A stretch of 64,000 nucleotides of DNA, taken from Armatimonas rosea. Its GTDB lineage: Bacteria; Armatimonadota; Armatimonadia; Armatimonadales; Armatimonadaceae. Of this stretch, positions 1 to 8,800 are shown one piece after another. The notes below the pieces were generated by a model. It was not told the DNA's origin, ran no database searches, and saw only the letters and a list, made by a program, of their open reading frames with translations. The position numbers and the translations under genes were made by a program. Location of the stretch: the NCBI RefSeq assembly GCF_014202505.1, contig NZ_JACHGW010000001.1, forward strand, positions 868,001-932,000. Direction: 5' to 3'. Every line of letters starts with the position of its first letter. Positions within the stretch are counted from its first letter, which is position 1.

Positions 1-75
1 TTCGGTATGGCCGGAGGCCTTTGTGTCCGAGGCACGAGGACAGCAAGACGCCCCCCTCCCACGGGGGCGATCTAA
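1..75. repeat. Right part of an intergenic palindromic element
   Basis: Only the right end is in the window. The hairpin at 47-70 (GACGCCCCCC, short loop, GGGGGCG) closely matches the right end of the element at 51091-51230. I assign it to the same family as the elements at 9126, 31399, 51091 and 55525. The left boundary is not visible. Confidence 0.5.
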
Positions 76-87
76 AACGCGGACGCT

Positions 88-681
88 CTACCCCAGCGCG
101 GCTTTGAGCTTATCCAGCGAGCTCGCTTGGACTTCCTCGTGGAGCGAGCCGCCGTGGGAGTCCATGGTGACGATGCAGGGGAAGTCTTTGACCTGGAGCA
201 CCCAGATCGCCTCGGGGGAGCCGAACTCCTCTTTGAAGTAGACATCCTCGACCCCTAAGATGCACTCCGCGTAGACCTGGGCCGCGCCACCGACCGCGTG
301 CAGGTAGACCGCGCCCTCGCTCTGGCAGGCACCGAGGGTCTTGAGGCCCATTCCGCCCTTGCCAATCACGCCGCGCAGGCCGTACTTGGCGATCAAGTCG
401 GCCTGGTAGGGCTCCTCACGGATCGACGTGGTCGGGCCCGCCGCCGTGATCCGATACGTCTTCTTGCCGCCTTCTTCGCCCTCGACCACGACCGGGCCGC
501 AGTGGTAGATAATCCCGCCGCTGAAGTCCACACCCTCGGGGAGGGCACCGCCGCTGGCCAAGTACTTGTGGACCGCATCACGACCCGTAAAAATCCGCCC
601 CGAGATTAAAACCTCGTCGCCTGCCTTGAGCTGCCGGATGCTCGCTTCGTCTACCGGCGTTGTTAGTCTCACCTGCGCCAT
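88..681 (-). CDS. Fumarate hydratase class I, beta (C-terminal) subunit
   Basis: 197 aa. It matches the C-terminal half of class I (Fe-S) fumarase / L(+)-tartrate dehydratase, which hydrates fumarate to malate in the TCA cycle together with an alpha subunit carrying the cluster. Seen: an opening like ITTP (LTTPVDEASIRQLKAGD), ISGRIFTGRDAVHKYL, the family hallmark YHCGPVV, the TTSIREEPY stretch and GKGGM near residue 100. The start is the ATG at 681, where family homology begins; a TATACT box lies 7 nt upstream, so the mRNA is probably leaderless. No alpha-subunit gene lies upstream, so it must be elsewhere or beyond the window edge. Fumarase versus tartrate dehydratase cannot be settled from this subunit. 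Confidence 0.88.
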   Translation of the reverse strand: MAQVRLTTPVDEASIRQLKAGDEVLISGRIFTGRDAVHKYLASGGALPEGVDFSGGIIYHCGPVVVEGEEGGKKTYRITAAGPTTSIREEPYQADLIAKYGLRGVIGKGGMGLKTLGACQSEGAVYLHAVGGAAQVYAECILGVEDVYFKEEFGSPEAIWVLQVKDFPCIVTMDSHGGSLHEEVQASSLDKLKAALG

Positions 682-688
682 AGACCAG

Positions 689-694
689 AGTATA
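689..694 (-). promoter_or_regulatory. -10 box of the fumarase beta gene
   Basis: TATACT on the minus strand, 7 nt from the ATG, which places the predicted transcription start at the start codon. No clear -35 box. Confidence 0.5.
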
Positions 695-853
695 CCCGCT
701 TCGCCTCCCCGAGGCAGTGGCGACACTTTGCCAACGTTTTGCCGGTAGAGTAGGAGGCGGTATATAGATTTTTAGTGTTTTGTGTGAGATTTACCACAGT
801 GGGAGCTACCTGCCGAACAAAAGCTTGGTCTAAACCGACAAAGGTTTGGGGAC

Positions 854-1069
854 ATGCAAAACGATAAGCCAGAAAAACCGTGCCACATTGCACTTCAGCT
901 CAACCCGCACGAGGCGGATGCGCTGCTGAACCTGCTCCTGTGTGCCCCTGAGACAGACGAGGTCTCCGAGGAGATGACCTCGAACCTGCTGCGCCGCATC
1001 GCGGAGGCACAGCGCGCCCTGATGCGCCCCCACGGGGTAAACTCAGGCAATGAAGACCCAAGCGCCTAA
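854..1069 (+). CDS. Small hypothetical protein
   Basis: 71 aa, no family recognised. It is acidic and Leu/Glu-rich and predicted helical ([21 protein letters not shown]...[14 protein letters not shown]). A GGGG stretch lies just before the ATG as a possible ribosome site. Its end overlaps the start of the DUF2256 gene by 20 nt, and that gene overlaps the M20 peptidase, so the three look co-transcribed. Reality is supported by this packing and by ordinary codon use, not by homology. Confidence 0.55.
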   Translation: MQNDKPEKPCHIALQLNPHEADALLNLLLCAPETDEVSEEMTSNLLRRIAEAQRALMRPHGVNSGNEDPSA

Positions 1070-1220
1070 GGCCGCGTCTCCCTGCCGAAATCCCCACAAC
1101 CTCCCCACGAAGGTCTGCCCCACCTGCCAGCGTGCGTTCACCTGGCGCAAGAAGTGGGAGCGTGACTGGGAGAGCGTCCGCTACTGCTCCGATGCCTGCC
1201 GGAGGAAGAAAGATGCCTGA
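1050..1220 (+). CDS. DUF2256 family small zinc-binding-like protein
   Basis: 56 aa. The sequence carries the DUF2256 signature: [34 protein letters not shown], with the CPxC...F(T)WRKKW...VRYCS..CRR pattern. The four cysteines (CPTC and C...C) suggest a zinc ribbon. Family members are 50-60 aa and of unknown role, often found near photolyase/cryptochrome-like genes, none of which is present here. The ATG at 1050 lies inside the preceding gene and the TGA overlaps the next start in ATGCCTGA, so translation is probably coupled on both sides. Confidence 0.88.
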   Translation: MKTQAPKAASPCRNPHNLPTKVCPTCQRAFTWRKKWERDWESVRYCSDACRRKKDA

Positions 1221-2580
1221 GACACTCTCCCAAGCGCTCGCTGCTGCCCTTCCGACGGTTCTAGACGAGCTGGCGGAGCTGGTCGCCATTCCCTCGGTCG
1301 CGGCCAAGCCCGACTCACCGATGACTCTCTGTGCGGAGAAGGTGGCCGAGCTCTACCGCAAGCGTGGCCTCACGGCGCAGCTCGTCCCCACCGACGGTGG
1401 CCCGACCGTGGTCTATGCCGAGGACCGGAGCGCGGGGGTGGAGGCCCCGACCGTGCTCTTCTACAACCACTACGATGTCCAGCCCGCCGAGCCCTTTGCG
1501 CTCTGGGAGAGCGATCCGTGGATCCTCCGGCGCGACGGCGACTTTCTCTACGGGCGGGGGAGCTCCGACGACAAGGGGCATATCGCCTGCCGCTTGCTGG
1601 CGCTGGATGCCCTGAAGACGCTCCATGGCGGCACGCTACCGGTCAATGTGAAGGTGCTGGTCGAGGGCGAGGAAGAGGTAGCCAGTGTGCACCTCGTGGA
1701 CTGGATCGAGCGGCATCGCGCGCTCCTCGCCGCTGATGTCACGCTCTGGGAGTTTGGGGGAGTAAATGCCGCGGGGCAGCCGGAGCTGATCTGTGGCCTG
1801 CGTGGGATCGCGACCTTTGAGCTCCGCGCCAAGACAATCGCCCACGATGCCCACAGCGGGGTGGGGGGGACCATTCTCCCCAACGCGGCCTGGCGGCTGG
1901 TGCACGCGCTGGCGAGCCTCAAGGGTCCCGATGAGCGCATCCAGATCCCCGGGCACTACGACTTAGCGCTGCCCGCCACCCCCGCCGACCTGGATCTCCT
2001 CGCGCAGCTCTCGCCCGAGCTGGAGGCCGACCTGAGGGCGGAGTTTGGGGTCGCGCACTTTCTCGGGGAGGCGACTGGCACGGAGCTGCACCGCCGCGCG
2101 ATCTTCGAGCCGAGCTGTACGATCAACGGCCTCTGGAGTGGCTACCAGGGCGCGGGCGTCAAGACCGTCCTCCCCGCCGAGGCCACCGCCAAGCTGGACT
2201 TCCGCCTCGTCCCGGACATGGACCCCGAGGTCGTGCACCAGAGCCTGTGTGCCTACCTCGCCGACCAAGGCTTCTCCGATATCGAGGTGGTCTATCTGGG
2301 CGGGCAGCGGCCAGGGCGTGTCTCGCCGGACCATCCTCTGATCCAGCTCGCCGCTCAGACCGCCGAGGCGGTCTATGGGACGCCTGCTAGCATTGTCCCG
2401 CTCTCGCCGGTCACCGGGCCGGTACATCCCTTTGCGGTGGGCCTTGGGCAGCCGATCGCCACGATTGGCTGTGGCTACCCCGGCGCACGGGTCCATGCCC
2501 CCAACGAGAACCTGCGGGTCTCGGACCTCCTGCGCGGCGCGGAGCACACGGCGCGGTTCCTCATGGCTCTGATAAAATAA
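1213..2580 (+). CDS. M20 family metallopeptidase (dipeptidase-like)
   Basis: 455 aa, the usual length for M20 dipeptidases. Seen: the metal-site block around residues 80-115 ([14 protein letters not shown], then [11 protein letters not shown]), the EGEEEV catalytic glutamate block near residue 150, and the C-terminal GPVHPF...[18 protein letters not shown] block with the last His ligand. A bacterial dimerisation domain lies between. It probably hydrolyses dipeptides or N-acyl amino acids in the cytoplasm; the substrate is not readable. The start is the ATG at 1213, preceded by GGAGGAAGAAAG, which is also the end of the DUF2256 gene. Longer in-frame starts upstream would lie wholly within that gene. 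Confidence 0.93.
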   Translation: MPETLSQALAAALPTVLDELAELVAIPSVAAKPDSPMTLCAEKVAELYRKRGLTAQLVPTDGGPTVVYAEDRSAGVEAPTVLFYNHYDVQPAEPFALWESDPWILRRDGDFLYGRGSSDDKGHIACRLLALDALKTLHGGTLPVNVKVLVEGEEEVASVHLVDWIERHRALLAADVTLWEFGGVNAAGQPELICGLRGIATFELRAKTIAHDAHSGVGGTILPNAAWRLVHALASLKGPDERIQIPGHYDLALPATPADLDLLAQLSPELEADLRAEFGVAHFLGEATGTELHRRAIFEPSCTINGLWSGYQGAGVKTVLPAEATAKLDFRLVPDMDPEVVHQSLCAYLADQGFSDIEVVYLGGQRPGRVSPDHPLIQLAAQTAEAVYGTPASIVPLSPVTGPVHPFAVGLGQPIATIGCGYPGARVHAPNENLRVSDLLRGAEHTARFLMALIK

Positions 2581-2593
2581 CCTAGCAAAAGTC

Positions 2594-2614
2594 GGGGTTT
2601 TTCGGGGAAACCCC
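2594..2614. terminator. Hairpin after the M20 peptidase
   Basis: GGGGTTT / AAACCCC stem with a short loop, 14 nt after the peptidase stop and upstream of the next + strand gene. There is no clear T-run, so it is a weak intrinsic terminator candidate. Confidence 0.45.
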
Positions 2615-2690
2615 GTAGCTTTGTCAGGATTTGGTGTAAAGGGAACATCGTTCTTGCGGTTTACTGTCCCATGGAGCGAGGAGTATGTGG

Positions 2691-3590
2691 ATGACGAGGT
2701 TTCTGAGATGGCTGGGTGCGCTGGCTTGCCTACTGGTAGCGGTGGGGGCGCAGGCGCAGGACAAGCTGATCTACTGCAATGAGCCCGAGCGGATTCGGGA
2801 TGCGGGAACCTACGCCGATGCACGCCTGCTCGCGGGGCAGAGCTACACGATCTTCTACCACTTTCGAAACTCCAGCAACGACACGGGCGACTTCGTGGTG
2901 CAGCTCAAGAGCCTGACCGACGAAGGCTTTAGCTTCACGTCGAAGCAGGGCCTCGCCGACCCGACCAGCGACCCGCCCACCGTGGGCCGACAAGCCATGG
3001 CGCGCTACCTGCGTGCCCCGGAGAAGGCGATTGTCGCCGATAAAGGGGTCGCCCGCTTCACCTACAAGCTCGCCCACCAGCAGGTGGCATCGGGGATGAT
3101 GACGATCAAGCCGGACAAGAACCTGCGCCTGCGAATCTACTACAAGCACGATAAGTGGGACGCGCCCCGGATGCGGACGATGGTCCTCGACTCCCCGCGC
3201 TGTGAGGTCGAGGTGCCGCTCAACGGCGACTCGCCGCGCCATAGCTACCGGATCGGGATGCCGGAGCGCGATACCAACAAGGCCCGCCTGCGTGATGGCT
3301 CCTACGGGATGATCTATGCCTTCAAGATCGCTGCCCCCGAGGGGCGCAAGGTGCGGATTGGCTTTATCCCGCGCGGCGGCAAGGCCGGGCTGGTGGGGAT
3401 GCTCGGCGGCGACCTGATCCAGTCCGAGATCTACGAGGCCTACTCCCGTGCGACCTTCTGCGAAGCGACGGTCGGCCCCAAGGGCGAGCTCCAGTTCACT
3501 ACCAGCCCCTTCGGAGGCGTCTTCTACCCCGTCGAGCTTACCTTCCAGCTTCTCCCCACGGTCGCCGCCGGCCCAGCGGCACAGCGATAA
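2691..3590 (+). CDS. Secreted hypothetical protein
   Basis: 299 aa with an N-terminal signal peptide (TRFLRWLGALACLLVAVGAQAQ, cleavage after AQA). The rest is predicted mostly beta, with two paired Cys regions (IYCNEPERI and RATFCEATVG); no family recognised. Two in-frame ATGs are present: GAGGAG is 1 nt from the first (2685) and 7 nt from the second (2691), so I chose 2691. It resembles periplasmic or surface proteins of cyanobacteria and Armatimonadota in general style only. The last 53 nt overlap the convergent fibro-slime gene. Confidence 0.75.
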   Translation: MTRFLRWLGALACLLVAVGAQAQDKLIYCNEPERIRDAGTYADARLLAGQSYTIFYHFRNSSNDTGDFVVQLKSLTDEGFSFTSKQGLADPTSDPPTVGRQAMARYLRAPEKAIVADKGVARFTYKLAHQQVASGMMTIKPDKNLRLRIYYKHDKWDAPRMRTMVLDSPRCEVEVPLNGDSPRHSYRIGMPERDTNKARLRDGSYGMIYAFKIAAPEGRKVRIGFIPRGGKAGLVGMLGGDLIQSEIYEAYSRATFCEATVGPKGELQFTTSPFGGVFYPVELTFQLLPTVAAGPAAQR

Positions 3591-4380
3591 GCCCTAGGCT
3601 GAGTAGTGCCAGTGTTCCTGGCTCTGGCGCACTGCTAAAGGCAGGGTTGGAGACGAGGCTGGCAATTGTGGTTGAAAAGCTGAAGTTCGACTGGGTAGTA
3701 TGGCGCTCTGCCTGGAAGATATCCAGGTTATAGGTTTGTCCATCACTGAGCCCGAGTGTTGCCGCCAGGGTATCGAGGTTCACTGTGGCGCTCTGGGCCG
3801 CATGAACCCCTCCGAGATCGATGACACGCTGGTTATTGATAAACAGCCAGACATCGTCATCGGCGTTGGAGAAAGCAAACGATTGCCCTGTGCGGTAGGT
3901 GAAGAGGGCATGAATCTCGGTGGTAAACCCGTAGTTGTGCACTCTGCCTTGGTTGCCTAGGAGCGTATTGTCGATAGGAAAGTAGTTCGCGTTGGTGTAC
4001 TGGAATACCCCCGTGCCCACCCCTGTCTCCGTTAGAGTAAGAGGAATGGTGGTGGTTTGGTTGTAGGTAGGGGTGTCGTTGTACCACATGTTGAACAAGG
4101 CTGCCCCATGTGTTGTTGCCGTGGTGGGAGCTCCAAGGTAGACAGGCTTACTATCGCCTCCGAGGGTGGTACTGACCATATTGCGGTCATCTCCGAGCAG
4201 GTTCTCAAAGTCTGAGTGTGCATTGTAACCACTGACCGCTGTTCCCTTACTATCAATAAAGTCGCGGACAGTGGCATTGATAGTAAGGGTGGTTTGAGCC
4301 GAGGCAGAGGTACTTGCTAGGGTAAGAGCAAGAAGGCTGTTGATAAGCAAGAAATGAGTACGTTTACGCAGAAGCGGCAT
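3538..4380 (-). CDS. Fibro-slime domain protein with PEP-CTERM anchor
   Basis: 280 aa. Signal peptide (THFLLINSLLALTLASTSASAQ), then a fibro-slime domain: TINATVRDF near the start, HNYGFTTEIHALFTYRTGQSFAFSNADDDVWLFINNQRVIDLGGVH (the PA14-like core with DDDVW), and LDIFQAERHTTQSNFSFST. It ends with PEP-CTERM features: SAPEPGTLALLSLGLIAVPLGRRRPWG, i.e. PEP, hydrophobic helix, Arg cluster. Such proteins are exported and processed by exosortase; no exosortase gene is in the window. The 3' end overlaps the convergent secreted-protein gene by 53 nt, in the segment encoding the Arg-rich tail. A possible role is extracellular matrix or carbohydrate adhesion. Confidence 0.85.
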   Translation of the reverse strand: MPLLRKRTHFLLINSLLALTLASTSASAQTTLTINATVRDFIDSKGTAVSGYNAHSDFENLLGDDRNMVSTTLGGDSKPVYLGAPTTATTHGAALFNMWYNDTPTYNQTTTIPLTLTETGVGTGVFQYTNANYFPIDNTLLGNQGRVHNYGFTTEIHALFTYRTGQSFAFSNADDDVWLFINNQRVIDLGGVHAAQSATVNLDTLAATLGLSDGQTYNLDIFQAERHTTQSNFSFSTTIASLVSNPAFSSAPEPGTLALLSLGLIAVPLGRRRPWGEAGR

Positions 4381-4390
4381 TGTGTGATGT

Positions 4391-4410
4391 TCCTTTGGAG
4401 TTTAGTCCAA
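4391..4410 (-). promoter_or_regulatory. Hairpin in the fibro-slime leader
   Basis: CTTTGGA and TCCAAAG are perfect 7-nt arms around a 6-nt loop, ending 10 nt before the ATG. On the minus strand the second arm runs into AAAGGAAC, the only ribosome-site candidate, so the hairpin could limit translation. Confidence 0.4.
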
Positions 4411-4490
4411 AGTCATATTTGGCTTCTGAAGGGGCTATTTAGAGGGTTTTTATTTTGGGCCGGAAGCGACTACCTCAGGCCTTTGTGTTC

Positions 4491-5258
4491 TTAGGCGGGG
4501 GATTGCTCGAAGGCAGAGAGTTCCTCGACGGTGTAGTAGGACAGATTCTTTTCGTGCATATATTTCCAAAAACGTGTGGATAGATCGAAAAATGTGAGCG
4601 GACGAAATGCTTCAATCTCCCGACGTTTTCGTTTGCTCTCCGAGCGAGGAAGCTGCCTGGCATAGGTATTAAGCCACTCCGATTCCAGAAGATAGAGCGC
4701 CTCCCGACGAACCCGTGGGTGCGTATCCTCTGCCATTTTCTCTAGAACCCCTGGACTGGGAACGCACGCAGCAACCGACCAGCGGCTGAGATAGCTGGGG
4801 CTTTCCAGTAGCTTCCATTGGAAATCCGAGTCTTTTACTGCCCGTGTCCAGCCTGCCTCACATAGCAGAGGGGGCATGAGGAGAGGATCGGTGTCGCGGA
4901 ATTGGAAAAACGCCTCCCGAAGTGCTTGCTTGTTTCCTTCTAAGCCGATCTTCATAGTGTAAACAAGCTCCCCTCGCATCCATGGTGGCCCATGAAGTAG
5001 TTGCTCGTGCATGGTAGTGGGGACTGCACTCACCTCCAGCGCTGCCCGGAAGTCGTCTCGTCCCTCCCACGGTTGCATGAAGGAGTCACGGAGGAAGCAA
5101 CAGGTACTAGAGAGTGTCTCCCACGAATCCGCGATGCGAAGGGATTTCGCTAGCACCTCGATTGTTGCTGGGATTCCAAACTCTTGAAGAACTTTAACCG
5201 TCTGGACCTGGAAGATTCCCTGATATGTTTGGATTTGGTGGACTAGACTCTCGTTCAT
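4491..5258 (-). CDS. Hypothetical protein, helical
   Basis: 255 aa, not recognised. Predicted largely alpha-helical with a stretch resembling a single HEAT-type repeat (GVLEKMAEDTHPRVRREALYLLESEW, around residues 170-195) and a basic segment (RSESKRKRREIEAF). No signal peptide or membrane helix. The start overlaps the stop of the upstream 150-aa gene by ATGA, so the two are translationally coupled and probably work together. Codon use is less G+C-biased than in neighbours, which may indicate a later arrival. Confidence 0.7.
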   Translation of the reverse strand: MNESLVHQIQTYQGIFQVQTVKVLQEFGIPATIEVLAKSLRIADSWETLSSTCCFLRDSFMQPWEGRDDFRAALEVSAVPTTMHEQLLHGPPWMRGELVYTMKIGLEGNKQALREAFFQFRDTDPLLMPPLLCEAGWTRAVKDSDFQWKLLESPSYLSRWSVAACVPSPGVLEKMAEDTHPRVRREALYLLESEWLNTYARQLPRSESKRKRREIEAFRPLTFFDLSTRFWKYMHEKNLSYYTVEELSAFEQSPA

Positions 5259-5707
5259 GATATCGTTGGTAGCCGTAGTGCTATGCTCTCGGCGAAAGTG
5301 CCGTTGCCGTCGTCGGAGTCGTCCGGTAGCACGGAGCGCCAGAGGGTGAGCCCCCAGCTGGGAAAGTGATACGTATAGCCGTACTCGGGGTCGTCTTCGT
5401 CTATCGGCGTGTAGGCGGCAATTGCCTCCGCCAGATCGTCCATGGGGGTTGCAAAGATATCTACGTTGTGAAGTAAGAAGGGATTTCCCACGACAGGGCT
5501 GGCCTCTAGAAAGGCAGCTTTACCGTTGGTGTCGAAGTCCACCCGAAGGCAGAGGGCTCCATAGAAATCCGAAGCGGGTTCGTCGTCGGAGCGCTGGTAG
5601 CTGAGCGGCGCACCGTACTCTGCAAGCGCGACTCGGCTCTCCTCACGTGACATGCCTAGGCGCACGGGACCGATTCCCTTCTGCGGGACAATGTCAAAAA
5701 CCGCCAT
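5255..5707 (-). CDS. Hypothetical protein with IGPVRLGMSREE motif
   Basis: 150 aa, cytosolic. It opens with FDIVPQKGIGPVRLGMSREESRVAL, a pattern seen in small uncharacterised proteins (G-x-x-x-LGM-x-x-E). The middle is acidic (DEDDPEYGYTYHFPSWGLTLWR). I chose the ATG at 5707 because a TACAAT box lies 5 nt upstream and in-frame sequence further upstream runs through the nrd terminator. The gene is the first of a two-gene unit with the downstream 255-aa gene (ATGA overlap). Function unknown. Confidence 0.72.
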   Translation of the reverse strand: MAVFDIVPQKGIGPVRLGMSREESRVALAEYGAPLSYQRSDDEPASDFYGALCLRVDFDTNGKAAFLEASPVVGNPFLLHNVDIFATPMDDLAEAIAAYTPIDEDDPEYGYTYHFPSWGLTLWRSVLPDDSDDGNGTFAESIALRLPTIS

Positions 5708-5712
5708 ACGGG

Positions 5713-5718
5713 ATTGTA
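5713..5718 (-). promoter_or_regulatory. -10 box of the 5255-5707 gene
   Basis: TACAAT, 5 nt from the ATG on the minus strand, implying a leaderless or near-leaderless transcript. Confidence 0.45.
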
Positions 5719-5731
5719 CCAGGCAGGGGAG

Positions 5732-5766
5732 CAAAACAAAAAGGCCAGGGGCAAGCGCCCCCGGCC
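5732..5766 (-). terminator. Intrinsic terminator of the nrdBA operon
   Basis: On the minus strand AGGCCGGGGGC, a short loop and GCCCCTGGCCT are followed by TTTTTGTTTT. The strong GC stem and T-run lie 88 nt after the nrdA stop. Confidence 0.8.
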
Positions 5767-5775
5767 TCCGTTTCT

Positions 5776-5849
5776 TATCCCCCTCCTTTCGCCCCAACGA
5801 AGTTGGGTTTCAGGCGAAGGGAGGGGGCAGGGGGAGGGATGCTCCCGGA
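5776..5849. repeat. Palindromic repeat, CCCTCC...GGGAGGG family
   Basis: Hairpin of CCCCCTCCTTTCG and CGAAGGGAGGGGG arms around an inner ACGAAGT/TTGGG region, followed by CAGGGGGAGGGATG. The same layout and ending occur at 57805-57866 inside recQ. Here it lies between nrdA and its terminator. Confidence 0.7.
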
Positions 5850-5853
5850 TGCC

Positions 5854-8800
5854 CTACTGGCACGCCTCGCACTCTTCGCCGTTGCGCATCGCCTCGATGG
5901 AGCAGGCGGCTTTCTCAGCGTCGGTGAAGACCTTCTTGACGGGCGCTTCGGTCGCGGCGGGCGTCTCGCGCATCTTGAGGGAGACAGTCGCCTTCTCGAT
6001 ATTGCTGGCCCCGAGCGTGCGGAGGTAGTAGGTGGTCTTGAGGCCCGCGTGCCAGGCGTAGCGGTACATGTGGCTGAGGGCCTTCATGTCCGGGGTGCCC
6101 AAGAAGAGGTTGAGCGACTGGCTCTGGTCGATCCACTTCTGCCGCCGAGCGCCCGCATCGATCAGGAACTCGTAGGGGATCTGGAAGGCCGTCAGGTACT
6201 TCTCCTTGATCGCCTGCGGAATCTCCGCGATATTGTGCAGGTCGCCGTCGAAGTACTTGATCTGATCGACAATCTCTGTGTTCCAGAGCCCTGCCGCCTT
6301 CAGGTCCTTCACGAGGAACGAGTTCAGCACCACAAAGTCGCCGGAGAGGTTGGACTTCACAAACAGGTTCTTGTACATCGGCTCGATACAGGGCGATGTC
6401 CCCATGATATTGGCGATCGTCGCGGTCGGGGCGATTGCCAGGACATTGGAGTTGCGCATTCCCTGCGTCTTGATCTTCTCGCGCAGGCTTGCCCAGTCCA
6501 GCTTGCCGCCACGGGCGACCTTGATCTCGACCCCGCGCTCTTTTTCTAGCAGCTCGACCGTATCGGCGGGAAGCAGGCCACGGTCCCACTTGCTGCCCGC
6601 AAAGGTCGAGTACGAGCCACGCTCGGCGGCTAGGTCGCTCGATGCCTCATAGGCGTAGTAGGCCACCGCCTCCATGAACTCGTCGTTGAACTCCACCGCC
6701 TCTTGCGATGCGAACGGGATGTCCTTCTTGTAGAGCGCGTACTGGAGCCCCATGACCCCCATCCCCACCGGGCGGTGGCGCTTGTTCGATGTCTCCGCGG
6801 GCTTGGTGGGGTAGTAGTTGATGTCGATCACATTGTCCAGCGCCCGCACCGCGATCTGGATCGTCTCGCGCAGCTTCACGTGGTCGATCTCGCCGCTCGG
6901 GGTCAGGTGGTTGTCCAGGATCACCGAGCCCAGGTTACAGACCGCGGTCTCCTCGGGGCCGGTGTTGAGAGTGATCTCGGTGCAGAGGTTGCTGCTGTGG
7001 ATCACGCCCACATGGTCCTGGGGCGAGCGGACATTACATGGGTCCTTGAAGGTAATCCAGGGGTGACCGGTCTCGAAGATCAGCTTGAGCATGGCCTTCC
7101 AGAGCTCGATCGCCTCGACCTTGCGCCCATTGATCTTGCCCTCGTCGGCCATTTTTTCGTACTCGGCGTAGCGCTTCTCAAACGCGGCACCGAAGAGATC
7201 GTGCAGGTCGGGGACATCGGAGCTGCGGAACAGGGTCCACATCTCGCGGGCCTCCATGCGCTTCATGAACAGGTCGGGAATCCAGTTGGCCGTGTTCATG
7301 TCGTGCGTGCGGCGGCGCTCATCGCCCGTGTTCTTGCGCAGCTCCAGGAAGTCGAAGATATCGTTGTGCCAGACCTCAAGATAGGCACAGCCCGAGCCCG
7401 CCCGCTTGCCGCCCTGGTTCACCGCGACCAGCTGGTCGTTGTGCATCTTCAGGAAGGGAATGACCCCCTGGGACTCGCCGTTGGTGCCCTTGATATGGCT
7501 GCCCGTGCCGCGCACCGCGGTCCACGAGCCCCCGAGACCACCGGCCCACTTGGAGAGAAACGCGTTCTCCGCGATCCCACGGATCATGATCGACTCGATA
7601 CTGTCATCTACCTTGTAGAGATAGCAGGAGCTCAGCTGGCTATGCAGCGTCCCCGAGTTGAAGAGTGTCGGGGTCGACGAGCAGAAGCGGCGGCTCTTGT
7701 ACATCGTGTAGAGCTCGAGCGCATGCTCCTCTTTGTTTTGTGCGTCGGCGTAGAACAGCCCCATGGCGACACGCATCCAGAAGAACTGCGGCGCCTCCAG
7801 GCGGCGAGGGCGCTTGCCGGTCTTGTCGGTGATGAGGTAGCGGTCGTAGAGGGTCTGGAGGCCGAGGTAGTCGAAGTCTAGGTCCGCAGTGGGGTCCAGC
7901 GCATTGGCGAGCCGGTCGATATCGTAGCTCAGGATATTGGGCGAGAGGCGCTCGATCTGCACGCCGTAGTCCAAGTACGCCTTGAACGCCTTCTTGTGGG
8001 CCTCTTTGAGCCCGGCGATCCCATCGCGGACAATATCCCAGGTCAGGGTCTCTTCGTAGATGTAGGTCAGCAGGATGCGGCCCGCAAAGAAGGAGAAGTC
8101 CGCATCGCGCTCCATCAGCATCTTGGCATTCAGGACAATGGTCTTGTTGAGGTCCTCGCGGCGGATATCGGCGCGGATGGAGCGGCGCAGCTCGGCCTCG
8201 ATCTCCCCGGCGCTCAGGCACAGGTCCAGCCCGATCGATGCGAACTGAATGCGCTTTCGCAGGTCCTCACCGTCCCAGAAGTTGCTCGTGCCATCGTCTT
8301 CGGTGACCGGGATGAGCGCGAACTGCGGGTCGGGAGCATTGCTCTGGCTCACTTCCGAGGCGCGGAGCATCATGCGCTTGGCGCGGTAGAGGATGTAGTC
8401 CTCGGCGACCTTCATGTAGCCGCCCAGCACGAGCTCCTCTTGCACCAGGTCCTGCACGGTCTCGATCGGAATGTAGGTCATCCCCAGGCCACGGGCGCGC
8501 TCGCTCACACGGGCCGTGATCTGCGGCGCGGCATCGGACTCCATCTTCATCGACAGAAACGCCTTGCGGACCGCGACCTCAATCTTGTCCTGGTTCCAGG
8601 GCACCACCTGGCCGTTGCGGCGGATCAGGCGCATCTGCTCGGCGGGGATCGTGTTCTGGGAGGTCGGCATGGTCGTGCGCTGCATCACCAGCGCCTTGGC
8701 GATCTCGTAGGCCCCCTTCTCGATCAGGGCCGCCTCGACCAGCACGGAGAGGTCGTAGTCGCTGAGGCGTGCGCCGCGCCCGTTCTCGCCCAGCCGGGAG

